The notes beneath the pieces are model-generated. The model searched no databases, was not told where the DNA came from, and was given only the letters and a program-made list of their open reading frames with translations. A DNA stretch of 37,318 nt from a virus, in the IMG/VR virus record IMGVR_UViG_3300025430_000054, positions 1-37,318 of that record; one strand, 5' to 3'. Positions 22,082 to 32,000 of the stretch are shown piece after piece. The first letter of the stretch is position 1. Each line of letters begins with the position of its first letter. A program made the position numbers and the translations under genes.

Positions 22082-22705
22082 ATGAAACCTTACACATATC
22101 TTATTAAACACAAACCTACCGGTAAAGTATATTATGGATTTCGATCTGCTAATACGCAAGAACCACATAAAGACTTATGGAATACATACTTTACAAGTAG
22201 TCCTAAAGTAAAACAACTCATTGAAGAAACTGGCAAAGAGAGTTTCGATGTAGAAATACGTAAAATATTTGAAACAAAAGAAGATGCTGTTAAATGGGAA
22301 ACACGAGTATTGCGTAGATGCAACGTGCTACATAATGACAAATGGATCAATCAAAATATTGCTGGATATGTAATACCAACGAATGAGTCAAATAAAAAAA
22401 TAAGTGAGTTTCACAGAGGCAAACCTAAAACAGAAGAACATAAAAGAAAATTAAGTTTATCTCAAAAAGGAAAACCAAAAATTAATTCTAAAAATCATAC
22501 CCCTGAGTATAAGGAATTAATGTCTAAACTCAAGTCTGGTGCCAATAATCCAATGTACGGAAAAGGATGCACTGAAGAACGTGCTCGTAAAATAGGTCAA
22601 GCTAACAAGGGGAAAGTACCAGTAAACAAAGGTAAGCCAATGAGTGAAGAACAAAAAGCAAAGATACGTGCTACTATAGCGGCAAAGAAAACGGCGCAAC
22701 CATAA
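22082..22705 (+). CDS. GIY-YIG homing endonuclease with NUMOD3 repeats (Seg-like)
   Basis: A 207-aa protein. GIY-YIG nuclease motifs are Y4-T-Y6 and Y17-Y18-G19, with R21 and catalytic-type E73 (KWETRVLRR). The C-terminal half holds NUMOD3-like DNA-binding repeats: EEHKRKLSLSQKGKPK (~118-133), SGANNPMYGKGCTEERARKI (~152-171) and MSEEQKAKIRATI near the end. The protein is very lysine-rich, and composition is more AT-rich than gp23 next to it. Free-standing Seg-type homing endonucleases of T4-like phages spread by cutting phages that lack them. It lies between gp23 and the following late gene, after the gp23 terminator, with its own late promoter and no ribosome binding site. Confidence 0.85.
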   Translation: MKPYTYLIKHKPTGKVYYGFRSANTQEPHKDLWNTYFTSSPKVKQLIEETGKESFDVEIRKIFETKEDAVKWETRVLRRCNVLHNDKWINQNIAGYVIPTNESNKKISEFHRGKPKTEEHKRKLSLSQKGKPKINSKNHTPEYKELMSKLKSGANNPMYGKGCTEERARKIGQANKGKVPVNKGKPMSEEQKAKIRATIAAKKTAQP

Positions 22706-22708
22706 ATA
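22701..22708 (+). promoter_or_regulatory. Late promoter CATAAATA overlapping the endonuclease stop codon
   Basis: The TAA stop of the homing endonuclease (22703-22705) lies inside this octamer. Start near 22714 gives a 67-base leader with a small ACTC/GAGT hairpin and AAAGGAG eight bases before the ATG at 22781. Confidence 0.65.
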
Positions 22709-22780
22709 CATTGTTCATAAGAACTCTCGGAGTCAAGCCACTTCGGGTAGCCTAGAACGCTATTTAAAGGAGAAAATAAA

Positions 22781-23221
22781 ATGGCAAAATTAAAAATCGC
22801 GGCAAAAGAATCAAACGGTACACTACACGATCAATATACTGGTCCATCTAAATTAGGTGGTACAGGTGGTGCTAGCCAGGCTATCACATCAACTAGCGTA
22901 AAAACTATCGCTATCGCTTACAATACTACAGCAAATGCTCAAATTGCCAACGGTTACATTGTAACACAAAAAGGTGCTCATAAGTTCCGTGTAGTTGATC
23001 AATCTGTAGCCAACGCTACTACAGTTACATTGGTTAATGCTACAGGTAATTTAAGAACAGCTAGCCAAGGTACTATTACTGGTTACAACACTAGTAACGT
23101 AGCATTTAACGCAAGCCGTATTACTAACAAATTTGTTTACGATTTTGCTGGTAACAAAATGCGTTATGTATTAAGCCCAACAGTAGCCGGCAACGGTTTT
23201 GCTAACGTGGCTTCGTACTAA
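22781..23221 (+). CDS. Small late structural protein, possible capsid accessory/decoration protein
   Basis: A 146-aa Ala/Thr/Asn/Gly-rich protein starting MAKLKIAAKESNGTLHDQYT, with a beta-strand pattern (TIAIAYNTTANAQIANGYIV, HKFRVVDQSV, TTVTLVN) and a C-terminus YVLSPTVAGNGFANVASY. Strong AAAGGAG, own late promoter and own terminator indicate a highly expressed monocistronic late gene. Position just after gp23 suggests a capsid-associated or decoration protein, but this is inference, and a tail or fibre role cannot be excluded. No family recognised. Confidence 0.6.
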   Translation: MAKLKIAAKESNGTLHDQYTGPSKLGGTGGASQAITSTSVKTIAIAYNTTANAQIANGYIVTQKGAHKFRVVDQSVANATTVTLVNATGNLRTASQGTITGYNTSNVAFNASRITNKFVYDFAGNKMRYVLSPTVAGNGFANVASY

Positions 23222-23241
23222 TCTAAATTAATTTAGATAAT

Positions 23242-23264
23242 AAAACCCGCTCCGGCGGGTTTTT
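23242..23264 (+). terminator. Rho-independent terminator
   Basis: AAAACCCGC (23242-23250), loop TCCG, GCGGGTTTT (23255-23263), T-run to 23264. A further AT-rich inverted repeat ATCTAAAT/ATTTAGAT (23221-23238) precedes it, directly at the stop codon. Confidence 0.88.
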
Positions 23265-23291
23265 GTTTGATTAAAGCAAAGATCTATAGAG

Positions 23292-23299
23292 CATAAATA
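23292..23299 (+). promoter_or_regulatory. Late promoter CATAAATA for the fibre cluster
   Basis: One base from consensus; start near 23305 gives a 16-base leader with AGGA (23310-23313) before the ATG at 23321. It probably drives the five closely spaced genes to 28906. Confidence 0.7.
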
Positions 23300-23320
23300 C
23301 ACTATAAACAGGATATTTAA

Positions 23321-23932
23321 ATGAGCACCACTAAAAGAATTAACGGCGATTATATCGTAACTAACAAAAGCACAATTGGTGCAAATGTTATAATTTCAAC
23401 GGGCACCTTGTTTATTGACGGAAATTTGCAAATTGGTGGTAATAGCCAAAGCATTAGTCATACTAATACTGATATCACAGATAACATTATTATTTTAAAC
23501 AAAGGCGAAACTAGTGCTGGTGTATCAAGTCCTTATGTATCTGGATTGCAAATTGATAGAGGATCGTTAACAAACGTATCATTGCGTTGGAACGACAGCC
23601 CAGGATATCAAAAATGGCAAATTACTACAGATGGTACAACATACTCTAATATTGCAGTAACTACCGCAACTGGTGGTGCAACGATTGCTGCCAACTTGGA
23701 TATGTTAAGCTACTCAATTTACAGCTCAACAAATGGCAATGTTTGCTTTAACGACAACGTTGCTATACAAAACACAACTGTTGCTCCTCCGGCACAAGCG
23801 GGATATAATATTTTATATACACAAACACCATCTGGTGGCGGATCTGGTCTTTATGTTACTAACACAACAACCACAGCACAAGAATTAGCCACAAAAGCAG
23901 CGGCAATTAAATACAGCATTATTTTTGGATAG
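23321..23932 (+). CDS. Tail-fibre-type structural protein
   Basis: A 203-aa protein. The N-terminal ~75 residues (GTLFIDGNLQIGGNSQSISH, then DITDNIIILNKGE) are the repetitive beta element and the ITDN.I.LN.GE motif seen at the start of many fibre proteins of T4-like aquatic phages. A similar ISDPLVVFNNGYSG motif is in the 1653-aa fibre at 29005. Then follows LRWNDSPGYQKWQITTDG, a common phage fibre motif. The rest is Thr/Ala-rich. It is probably an accessory fibre or fibre-adaptor subunit; the exact place in the virion cannot be told. Confidence 0.6.
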   Translation: MSTTKRINGDYIVTNKSTIGANVIISTGTLFIDGNLQIGGNSQSISHTNTDITDNIIILNKGETSAGVSSPYVSGLQIDRGSLTNVSLRWNDSPGYQKWQITTDGTTYSNIAVTTATGGATIAANLDMLSYSIYSSTNGNVCFNDNVAIQNTTVAPPAQAGYNILYTQTPSGGGSGLYVTNTTTTAQELATKAAAIKYSIIFG

Positions 23933-23944
23933 GATTAAATTAAA

Positions 23945-24256
23945 ATGGCAATACAGAATACAGTAGTTACAAACAGCACAGCATCAAGCATTTATACAAG
24001 CTCTGGTAGTAGTGCAATTACAACAATTCATTTATGTAATACTACGGGCGCCACTGTGACCGCTAACGTATATTTGGTGCAGTCGGGTAACATTGCAGGA
24101 TCAAACAATGCAATTTATACTCTGCTTAGTATCACTGCACAACAAACTTATATTGTCTACGCTGAAAAATTTATTTTATCAAATGGTGATTTTATTGCTG
24201 CTAACTGTTCCGCGGCAAATGCAATCACAGCCACAATAAGCTCAATTGGAATTTAA
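23945..24256 (+). CDS. Small beta-sandwich virion protein
   Basis: A 103-aa protein, twelve bases after the previous gene. Regular strands alternate with turns (ITTIHLCNTTGATVTANVYLV, then IYTLLSITAQQTYIVYAEKF and FILSNGDFIAANCSAANAIT), ending ATISSIGI. Proteins with the LCNT...L.NGD.I.A..SA pattern are common in the fibre region of cyanophage-like myoviruses and are annotated there as virion structural proteins. Likely fibre-associated or an attachment domain. No enzymatic motif. Confidence 0.6.
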   Translation: MAIQNTVVTNSTASSIYTSSGSSAITTIHLCNTTGATVTANVYLVQSGNIAGSNNAIYTLLSITAQQTYIVYAEKFILSNGDFIAANCSAANAITATISSIGI

Positions 24257-24258
24257 CA

Positions 24259-24717
24259 ATGGGAAAATATCTTAAAAACCCAGACCTATCGCCTGGAAGT
24301 TTAGCTGCACGAGTACCATTGGTACCAAGTTCAGCAATTAGCGATGCACCAGTTGACGGCTTGATTAGATTTAATCAATCTTCTAGTCGCATTGAGTTTT
24401 ATTATAACGGTAAATGGAATCAAGTTGCTAAAATCGGTACTGTACAAATCGTAGTAGATACAATCGTGCCAGATGGTTACTCTGCCTCTTGGTCTTCAAT
24501 GATACCAGCAGAAACAGATCCAACTGCTATTGCAGTTTTTATTGGTGGCGTTTATCAGTTACCAAACGTTAACTATACCTTAGGCGATTCAACACCGGGT
24601 ATTAAATCAGACCCTACTAGTACTATTGTGTTTTCATCTGTGCCTCCGGCTAACAACGGAGTAATGCCAAATACAATTACTATTATACATAATTTAAATA
24701 GCACCGATGCTGCCTAG
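24259..24717 (+). CDS. Fibre-module protein
   Basis: A 152-aa protein, two bases after the preceding stop. Residues ~31-55 (APVDGLIRFNQSSSRIEFYY plus NGKWNQVA) form the G-x-IRFN...IEFY.G.W module that recurs in the three large fibre proteins at 27320, 29005 and 34033. It is followed by a domain with FIGGVYQLPNVNYTL, equivalent to SINGTIQEPGTAYTV in the 528-aa protein and SINGVVQIPSLAYSV in the 1653-aa protein. The gene therefore looks like a stand-alone copy of a fibre domain pair. Function inferred as fibre component. Confidence 0.6.
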   Translation: MGKYLKNPDLSPGSLAARVPLVPSSAISDAPVDGLIRFNQSSSRIEFYYNGKWNQVAKIGTVQIVVDTIVPDGYSASWSSMIPAETDPTAIAVFIGGVYQLPNVNYTLGDSTPGIKSDPTSTIVFSSVPPANNGVMPNTITIIHNLNSTDAA

Positions 24718-24725
24718 GATCTAAA

Positions 24726-27320
24726 ATGGCAATTGGACGTATTACTGGACCAATGCTGTTTGACAACCTGGAACGCCAGGGTGTTAATCTTGCCTTTGAT
24801 GCTAACTTAGCCTACCTCGACGTTAGTAATCGTCGTGTTGGTATTAGCACAACAAATCCACAATACAGTCTTGACTCACCGGGCAACGTTCGTTTGGCCA
24901 ACATATTAATTCTTGGTAATACAATTAGCAGTAATGTTGGACAAGTTAATTTTGGCGCAGTATCTAATTTACGTTTAACTGGTGGCAATGCATTTGATAT
25001 TCTTTACACAGATGGCGCAGGTCATTTAGCATTTAGCAGTATCAGCACATTAGCCGGCTTAGAAGGATTTACTGGTAACAACATTATTGTTGGTACAACA
25101 AGTTACTCCAATGACGGTAATGGCACAAACGCATTAACAACAGGCATGACCATTGCCGATGCTATTAATCTATTAGACAATATTCTTGGTAACATTACAA
25201 ATAAGTCTGGTAACGTAGTTACTACTGGAAACTTATTTTACACAGGCGGTTCTGCAAATTATATTTTATCTACTAACGGCGCAGGAATTACCACCTGGAT
25301 AGATGCAAATACTAATCCAGCTATTGTTAGTATTAATTCTAATGCGGCAAGTACCAATGCCAACATATTTGCAGCAAATACACACATCCAAACACTTGAT
25401 GCTAATCTTGGTACAGCCACTACAAACATTACCACGTTGTTTTCCAATGCCGCTAGCCAAGCAATAAGCATTAACTCAATTAATGCTAACATTGGTGCAT
25501 ACGATACCTGGGCAAATGCAAACTTGTCCACTCAATCAACAAACATTACCACGTTGTTTGCTAATGCAGCAACTCAATCGACTGCTATAGATTTATTAAA
25601 TGCTAACGTAGCAACAGCCAACGCATTTATATCTAGCACCTCAACTTTACTAGCCAACGTAGCAGGTAACACTATTGTTTTGGGTGCTAACACTACACAA
25701 GCATTAGTTAGTAATGCTGTTACCTTAACACAAACAACCAAAGTGACCGACGCCATTGCACAATTAAATTATGTATTAGGAAAACTAGTACCACCTAGCC
25801 CGCCAAACTTTCCAAACAACACAACTATATCATTAAGCACAGCAACGACTACAGGCCTAATGACAACTGGTTGGTCACAAACTGACAATACAGGATGGGG
25901 CAATGCAAGTGTTACTGCTAGTACAAGCGTAAGTGCAGTTAGATCTGCTGTATTTACAACCAGTGCAGTAGCCAACGTTGGCCCAGGTAGTACTGGAACA
26001 GTAACAGCCTATGTTAATGGAATACCAAACGGTAACGTAACATTAACAGGCAGTAACAGTAATACTACCAACGGCAATTTATATGTTTACAACGTACAAG
26101 ATTATCATGCAGTAGTATCTTCAGTTACTGCTGGTTTCTGGACAGTATTTTCAACTTATGCTACTGCCACAGGCGGTATCCCGTCTGGTTGGAATCGTGC
26201 AAACATATACGATGCCGGAACAGGCACAGGAACAAATACTATAACCTGGTACTATGATGCAAGTAGTGCCGGCACCCCAACATTTAGTAATACAAGCGCA
26301 GCAGTAACAGGTAATAGTGTAACATACTCTAGTACAATACCACACTATAATAGTAGTGCAACATTTAGACTTAAAGGCAACGTTGCCAATTTAAGCGGCG
26401 ACCTATATTTGGCTAGCCCATTTAGTGTCAGTGCTGGCGGTGCATTTGCTACACCAACTACTCCAACGTACTCAAGTTTTGTTCCTACTATATCAACCCC
26501 GTTAACTCGCAATTACTCAACAAGTTCTTATTTTGAAACACCAGTTAACATTACTACAGGCTTTGGATCCAGCACTTCTGGACCTAGCATTACATTTAGT
26601 AATCCTTATGCATCTGCATCGTCTGGGGCAATTACTCCTACTGGTACTCCAACAGTATTATATAAAACTGGTACAACCACACAAATAGAAGAAACAGCGA
26701 TTACTAACTCGTACACCGGTGCAACTTCTGCCTATCGTATAGTAAACCCAGATGGCGGGGCTGGCAGTGATACTCCTGCATACACAGGGTCTGAAGCAAC
26801 ATTTAACAGCCAAACAAGCGTACTGTTAAACACTGATGCCACTGTAGTTGCTGCAAAATTACAGTATGATGTAACAAATTATTCTAGCGGCTCATATTGG
26901 CCGTACGGTCCTAACTTAAGTTCGGGTCGTAGTGCTACACAATACTTTACTTTTAAGTGGACCAAGGCAGCAGTTTCTAAATTTAATATTACCTACTCAG
27001 GAACCATTGCCGGACTATGGGTGGCATTACCTGGTAGCGTAATTGATACAACAGCCGCACCGACTAACGGATGGATTAACATGGCAACTGCGTATGCTGG
27101 ATCCGGTGTTCCTGGCACAGGCACAGGCGGTAACGGATCAAACGGTTGCTCCACTGGTGGCGCAGCAGTATTAAACAGTTTAGTCACCGGTGGAAGCTAT
27201 ACTTGCACTTTTGGTACAGCAAGCTCTACAAACTCAACAGGCAACGAAATTTATATTCGTGTTAAATTAACTAGCGGACAAAGTTTAACCGCATTAAGCA
27301 TAGCGAACCCAACTAACTAA
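24726..27320 (+). CDS. Large tail fibre/adhesin protein
   Basis: An 864-aa protein with AGGATC before the ATG. The N-terminus (MAIGRITGPMLFDNLERQGV, then NLAYLDVSNRRVGISTTNP) is the conserved opening of cyanophage-type fibre proteins. Residues ~190-320 are Asn/Ala/Thr-rich with heptad-like repeats (ITTLFSNAAS, ITTLFANAAT), probably a trimeric stalk. The central part is Thr/Ser/Gly beta-rich. The C-terminal ~110 residues (YFTFKWTKAAVSKFNITYSG, IAGLWVALPGS, STNSTGNEIYIRVKLTSGQS) are a recurrent tip domain in aquatic T4-like phages. Probably a host-recognition fibre. Its stop overlaps the next start (TAATG). Confidence 0.7.
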   Translation: MAIGRITGPMLFDNLERQGVNLAFDANLAYLDVSNRRVGISTTNPQYSLDSPGNVRLANILILGNTISSNVGQVNFGAVSNLRLTGGNAFDILYTDGAGHLAFSSISTLAGLEGFTGNNIIVGTTSYSNDGNGTNALTTGMTIADAINLLDNILGNITNKSGNVVTTGNLFYTGGSANYILSTNGAGITTWIDANTNPAIVSINSNAASTNANIFAANTHIQTLDANLGTATTNITTLFSNAASQAISINSINANIGAYDTWANANLSTQSTNITTLFANAATQSTAIDLLNANVATANAFISSTSTLLANVAGNTIVLGANTTQALVSNAVTLTQTTKVTDAIAQLNYVLGKLVPPSPPNFPNNTTISLSTATTTGLMTTGWSQTDNTGWGNASVTASTSVSAVRSAVFTTSAVANVGPGSTGTVTAYVNGIPNGNVTLTGSNSNTTNGNLYVYNVQDYHAVVSSVTAGFWTVFSTYATATGGIPSGWNRANIYDAGTGTGTNTITWYYDASSAGTPTFSNTSAAVTGNSVTYSSTIPHYNSSATFRLKGNVANLSGDLYLASPFSVSAGGAFATPTTPTYSSFVPTISTPLTRNYSTSSYFETPVNITTGFGSSTSGPSITFSNPYASASSGAITPTGTPTVLYKTGTTTQIEETAITNSYTGATSAYRIVNPDGGAGSDTPAYTGSEATFNSQTSVLLNTDATVVAAKLQYDVTNYSSGSYWPYGPNLSSGRSATQYFTFKWTKAAVSKFNITYSGTIAGLWVALPGSVIDTTAAPTNGWINMATAYAGSGVPGTGTGGNGSNGCSTGGAAVLNSLVTGGSYTCTFGTASSTNSTGNEIYIRVKLTSGQSLTALSIANPTN

Positions 27321-28906
27321 TGACAATATCTCAAACACAACTCGTCGACATATTGTATAAGAAACTTAGCGGGGTTTCTAAAACTGATACGTCTACGGCT
27401 AAGTCACCGGCTAACGAAGCTAATGCTAGTCCTCAGTTAAGCCCCGGCACAACCATATGGCAACAGGATTATTATATTCCTAGTGTTACTACATTACCTA
27501 CAAGCAATAGTAGCGTAGTTACGGTTTATAGAGATACACTAACATCGACAGTACAGGCCACAGCCTTAAGTGAAGGTATTGCACAAGAAACATGGGCAAC
27601 TAACTTAACTGACTGGATTCCTCCTCAATTTGGTGCAGGATATCAATTACAATTATTTGCTGGCCCGCCTGGGCGTAGCAATCCGCAGACATTTACCAAT
27701 TTGCCAGTTGGCGGATCCGGTAACAGCGATTCGTGGTACTTTGATTACTCTGCTGGTATTGTAAACTTTGCTGATACAAACGTACCAACTCCTGTAGCTA
27801 ACGTAGCCAACGTTGTTTATGTAGTTGGTGCTCGTTACACTGGTACCAAAGGTATTAATAATTTTGCTAACCTACAGGTAGCAAACATATCAATTAACGG
27901 TAATACAATTACAGGTAACACTGGCGTAACCGTTAATGGTAATCTTACCACAAATTACATTACCGGCAACCTGACCGGACCGCAAACATTAACTAGTCTA
28001 ACAGTATATGGTAACATTACTACAGGTAACGTATTAACTGGCGGGTTATTTTGGTCTAACGGAAATCCGGTACTATTTACTAACTATAGCGATAGCAATG
28101 TAGCACTATTATTATCTAACTTTGGTAGTAATACAATTTCTACAACTGGTAACATCAATGGAAATTTCATTGGTAACCTACACACTAACAGCATTACAAC
28201 TAATACGTCTGGCGTAGTAACATTTAATATGTCAACTGCGATAACGTTACCAGTAGGCGGAAATACTGCACGTCCAAGTTCTCCAACAGCAGGACAAATT
28301 CGTTGGAATTCAGATTTAGGGTCAATTGAGTATTATAGCGGCACAGGATGGGGCAGTTTAAGTAATAGTATTACTAGCCAAATTATTGTTGGCGATAATG
28401 TTAGTAAAACATTTACCTTAAATAGCGCCACTACAGCTGAAGCAATTTTAGTCAGTATTAACGGTACAATACAAGAACCTGGAACAGCATATACTGTAAC
28501 AGGAAACTCAATTACATTTACGGATAGTATTGCACCACTAAGTTCTGATGTAATCGATATTCGCTTTTTAGCAACAGCATCGGTTATAGATTTAAATTCT
28601 ACTATTGTTGATACATCTGCTATTGATATTACAACAAGTAATACTATCATTGACAGCTGGAATACCGGCATATATCGTAGTGCAAGATATACAGTTACAG
28701 GTACAACAAGCACCGATTCGTCTATGGCAGACGTGCATATCCTTCAAAATAACGGTGTAGTGATACTAAATGCGTTTGGAATACTAAATACTGGTAGCAA
28801 TTCAATTACTTACTACGCTAACATCAGCGGTGGAACAGTTAACTTACTAGCACAGGGCACCGTGTCTGGTAACGTCAGATTAAGCAAAACCTACTTCACT
28901 GCATAA
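27320..28906 (+). CDS. Tail fibre-type protein with shared C-terminal module
   Basis: A 528-aa protein coupled to the preceding gene by a TAATG junction. The N-terminal ~185 residues (ISQTQLVDILYKKLSGVSKT, WQQDYYIPSVTTLP, WYFDYSAGIVNFADTNVP) look like a baseplate- or fibre-attachment domain of aquatic T4-like phages. Beta-repeat elements follow (ITGNLTGPQTLTSLTVYGNI). Near residues 310-345 is the RPSSPTAGQIRWNSDLGSIE module, then the SINGTIQEPGTAYTV domain. The final ~95 residues (YRSARYTVTG, VRLSKTYFTA) match the end of the 1653-aa fibre (YRSAKYVVQV, VRIKKDYLAL). Likely part of the fibre assembly, sharing a tip or trimerisation domain with its larger neighbour. Confidence 0.68.
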   Translation: MTISQTQLVDILYKKLSGVSKTDTSTAKSPANEANASPQLSPGTTIWQQDYYIPSVTTLPTSNSSVVTVYRDTLTSTVQATALSEGIAQETWATNLTDWIPPQFGAGYQLQLFAGPPGRSNPQTFTNLPVGGSGNSDSWYFDYSAGIVNFADTNVPTPVANVANVVYVVGARYTGTKGINNFANLQVANISINGNTITGNTGVTVNGNLTTNYITGNLTGPQTLTSLTVYGNITTGNVLTGGLFWSNGNPVLFTNYSDSNVALLLSNFGSNTISTTGNINGNFIGNLHTNSITTNTSGVVTFNMSTAITLPVGGNTARPSSPTAGQIRWNSDLGSIEYYSGTGWGSLSNSITSQIIVGDNVSKTFTLNSATTAEAILVSINGTIQEPGTAYTVTGNSITFTDSIAPLSSDVIDIRFLATASVIDLNSTIVDTSAIDITTSNTIIDSWNTGIYRSARYTVTGTTSTDSSMADVHILQNNGVVILNAFGILNTGSNSITYYANISGGTVNLLAQGTVSGNVRLSKTYFTA

Positions 28907-28966
28907 AATTTTCCATTTGGAGTTTGACAGAAAAACACCCTGCAAACCCAAAATACCTACGGCCAG

Positions 28967-28974
28967 CATAAATA
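28967..28974 (+). promoter_or_regulatory. Late promoter CATAAATA for the giant fibre gene
   Basis: One base from consensus in the 98-base gap; start near 28980, 25-base leader with CCAGGAG ahead of the GTG at 29005. Confidence 0.7.
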
Positions 28975-29004
28975 CCATATAAGCAGATAACCAGGAGCTT
29001 TGAC

Positions 29005-32000
29005 GTGGCCAATATAACAAGAATTAAAAATAACCAGATTACCGATAGTACAATTACCTATGCAAAAATTGCGTCGGGTACACTAGTTGGTACAAACTTT
29101 AATGCAAATTTAACATTAAATTCTAACGTTACCATCCTTGGTAACTTAACAGTAGCGGGTACACCAACTACACTTAATTCCGTTAATACGTATATTAGCG
29201 ATCCGTTGGTTGTTTTTAATAACGGCTACTCAGGTACACCAAGCTATGACGTTGGTATGGTTATTAACCGCGCCTTGTATGCTACAGCACCATATGGTTC
29301 TGTAAACGCTGCGTTCGTTTGGAAAGAAGCAGACACAGCATTTGAAGCATTGATGACAACAGAAGTTGGATCAACAACTGGTGCTATTAATAATTCTGGT
29401 TATGCTAACGTTAAAATGGGTAACACTACTATTGTTACCGGCACAGTTTCAAATAGTTTAACAGTAGGCACCACGTTAGGTGTTACTGGTACATCAACAT
29501 TGGGTGTAGTAAACACATCCGGTGTATTAACATCAACTGCTAACGTAGTAGCTGCTTCTGGTACAACAAGTACAAGTACAACAACTGGTGCATTAACAGT
29601 AGTTGGTGGAGCAGGCGTAAGTGGCAACGTATATGTTGGACAAGCAGTAATTGCTACTGGCGGTACAGTATCGACTGGTACATTTGCTGGCGCATACAGT
29701 GATGGTATTATATTTGATTATGTAAACAACATGGGTCGTGTTAGCGTTGGTGCTGGCGACGGCTTAACAATTTATAATGGTGGTTTAGCTAATACAGCCT
29801 TATTGGCAATTACTAGTTTAGGCAACGTGACAGCAACTGGCAACTTAATTGCCACAACTGGTATTTACGGTGCATCGTTAAATTTAAGTGGTGCATTAGC
29901 GGCTGGTAGTATTGTTAACACACCAATTAGTGGGTCAACTGGCTACTTTACAACTGCACAGGCCACAAATTTTAGTTCTGGTAATATTTTAGTTACTGGT
30001 GGTTCATTAAGTGGAATAACAAACTTAAATGTAACAACAGAAACAGCTACAAACTTTGCATCAGGTAATGCTCAAATTACTGGTGGTAGTGTGACTGGCA
30101 TTACGGCCCTATCTGCCACAACAGCACAAGCAACTAACTTTAGTTCTGGTAACGCAGTTATTACAGGCGGTAGCGCAAATGGATTAACAACATTTAGCGG
30201 CACAACTGGCCAAGCCACAAACTTTAGTACAGGTAATATTTTAGTTACTGGCGGTTCACTAAGTGGCATAACAAACTTAAATGTAACAACAGAAACAGCT
30301 ACAAACTTTGCATCAGGTAATGCTCAAATTACCGGCGGAGCAATATCTGGCACACCAATTAGTGGTTCAACTGGTTACTTTACAACAGCACAAGCAACAA
30401 ACTTTAGTAGTGCAAACGCATTAATTACAACCGGCGCTGTTACAAACTTTGCAACAGGTAATGCTCAAATTACTGGCGGCTCACTAAGTGGCATAACAAA
30501 CTTAAACGCAACAACAGCACAAGCAACTAACTTTAGTTCTGGTAATATTTTAGTTACTGGTGGTTCATTAAGCGGCATTGCAAATTTCAATGTTACTACT
30601 GGCACTATTGCTAACTTTGCTTCTGGTAACGCAGTTATTACCGGCGGTAGTTTAAACGGTACGTCGGTTGGTGCAACTACAGCAAGTACTGGTGTGTTTA
30701 CTACTTTAATAGCAACTAGTACAGCAATTGCCAACGGAAATATTGTTGCTAACTCGGGCACAGCAAGCACAAATACAACAACTGGAGCTTTAGTTGTTAA
30801 AGGCGGTGTGGGCATTAGTGGCGCAGTAAACATTGGCGGCGATGCTAAAATTTCTGGAAACTTAGAAGTTGACGGCACTTTAACATATATCAATACTACA
30901 ACAGAAGTAGTATCGGGTGTTGAAGTCGTTGCTGGTAATTTAGTTGCTAACTCTGGTACAGCAAGCTCGTCAACAACAACTGGCGCATTAGTGGTTGCTG
31001 GCGGATTTGGTATCAGCGGTGCTATTAATTCCGGTGGTGCAGTTAATACATCCGGTGTAGTAAGTATTACAAATGCTACTGCAACTACAGGTTCTGGCAC
31101 AGGTGCATTACAAGTATCTGGCGGCGCCTATGTTGCTGGTAATATTAACGTTGGTGGCTCAATTAATGCACTAACAGGAACTACTGCAAGTACAAGTACT
31201 TCAACTGGTGTATTAGTATTAAGTGGTGGTTTAGGTGTTGCTGGTAACATCAACGGTGGCGGCTCAACAAACGTATTAACTGGTTCATTGAATGCTGGTA
31301 GTATTATTAATACACCAATTAGTGGTTCAACTGGTTACTTTACAACAGCACAAGCAACTAACTTTAGTTCTGGTAATATTTTGGTTACTGGCGGCACACT
31401 AAGTGGAATAACAAACTTAAATGCAACAACATTACAAGCAACAAACTTCAGTTCTGGTAATATTTTAATTACTGGCGGTACATTAAGCGGTATTACTGCA
31501 TTCAATGGTACAACTGCTACTATTGCAAACTTTGCATCCGGTAATGCAGTTATTACAGGCGGTAGTATAAATGCAACACCAATTGGTGCTTCATCTGCTA
31601 GCACTGGTGCATTTACAACATTAACAAATTCTGGTGTACATATTAGTAGCGGCAACATTGTTGCGGCCTCTGGTACACCAAGTACAAGTACAACAACTGG
31701 TGCATTGGTCATAGCTGGCACAGGCGGTTTAGCAGTTGGCGGCAACTTAAACGTTGGTGTGTATAACTCATCATATCATAAGATTTCTGGTAACTTGTTA
31801 CTAGGTCAGGGCGCAATTAACGCTACTACACTTGATACTATTTTAACCATTAACGAAAATACAGATACACCAATCGTATCTAATGCCACAGTACACTTAT
31901 CTGGTACAACTGGTAAGAGTGCAATTTACGGAGCAGACTCATTTGGTACAACAGTTGGTTCTATTTTCTACACTAGAAAAGCACGTGGTACAAGCGCAAG

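Noticed and set aside
28924-28950. TTGACA at 28924 as an early promoter for the giant fibre gene.
   Set aside because: No -10 box lies 16-19 bases downstream, and a good late octamer at 28967 already explains expression.
29962-31575. CRISPR array, because of the regularly spaced repeats.
   Set aside because: The repeats are in-frame protein-coding units of 84 bp without unique spacers.
30465-31745. Long minus-strand open frames opposite the fibre genes (for example 211 and 136 codons).
   Set aside because: They are Pro/Val/Ala-rich mirror images of Thr/Gly/Asn-rich repeats, without ribosome binding sites or family motifs.
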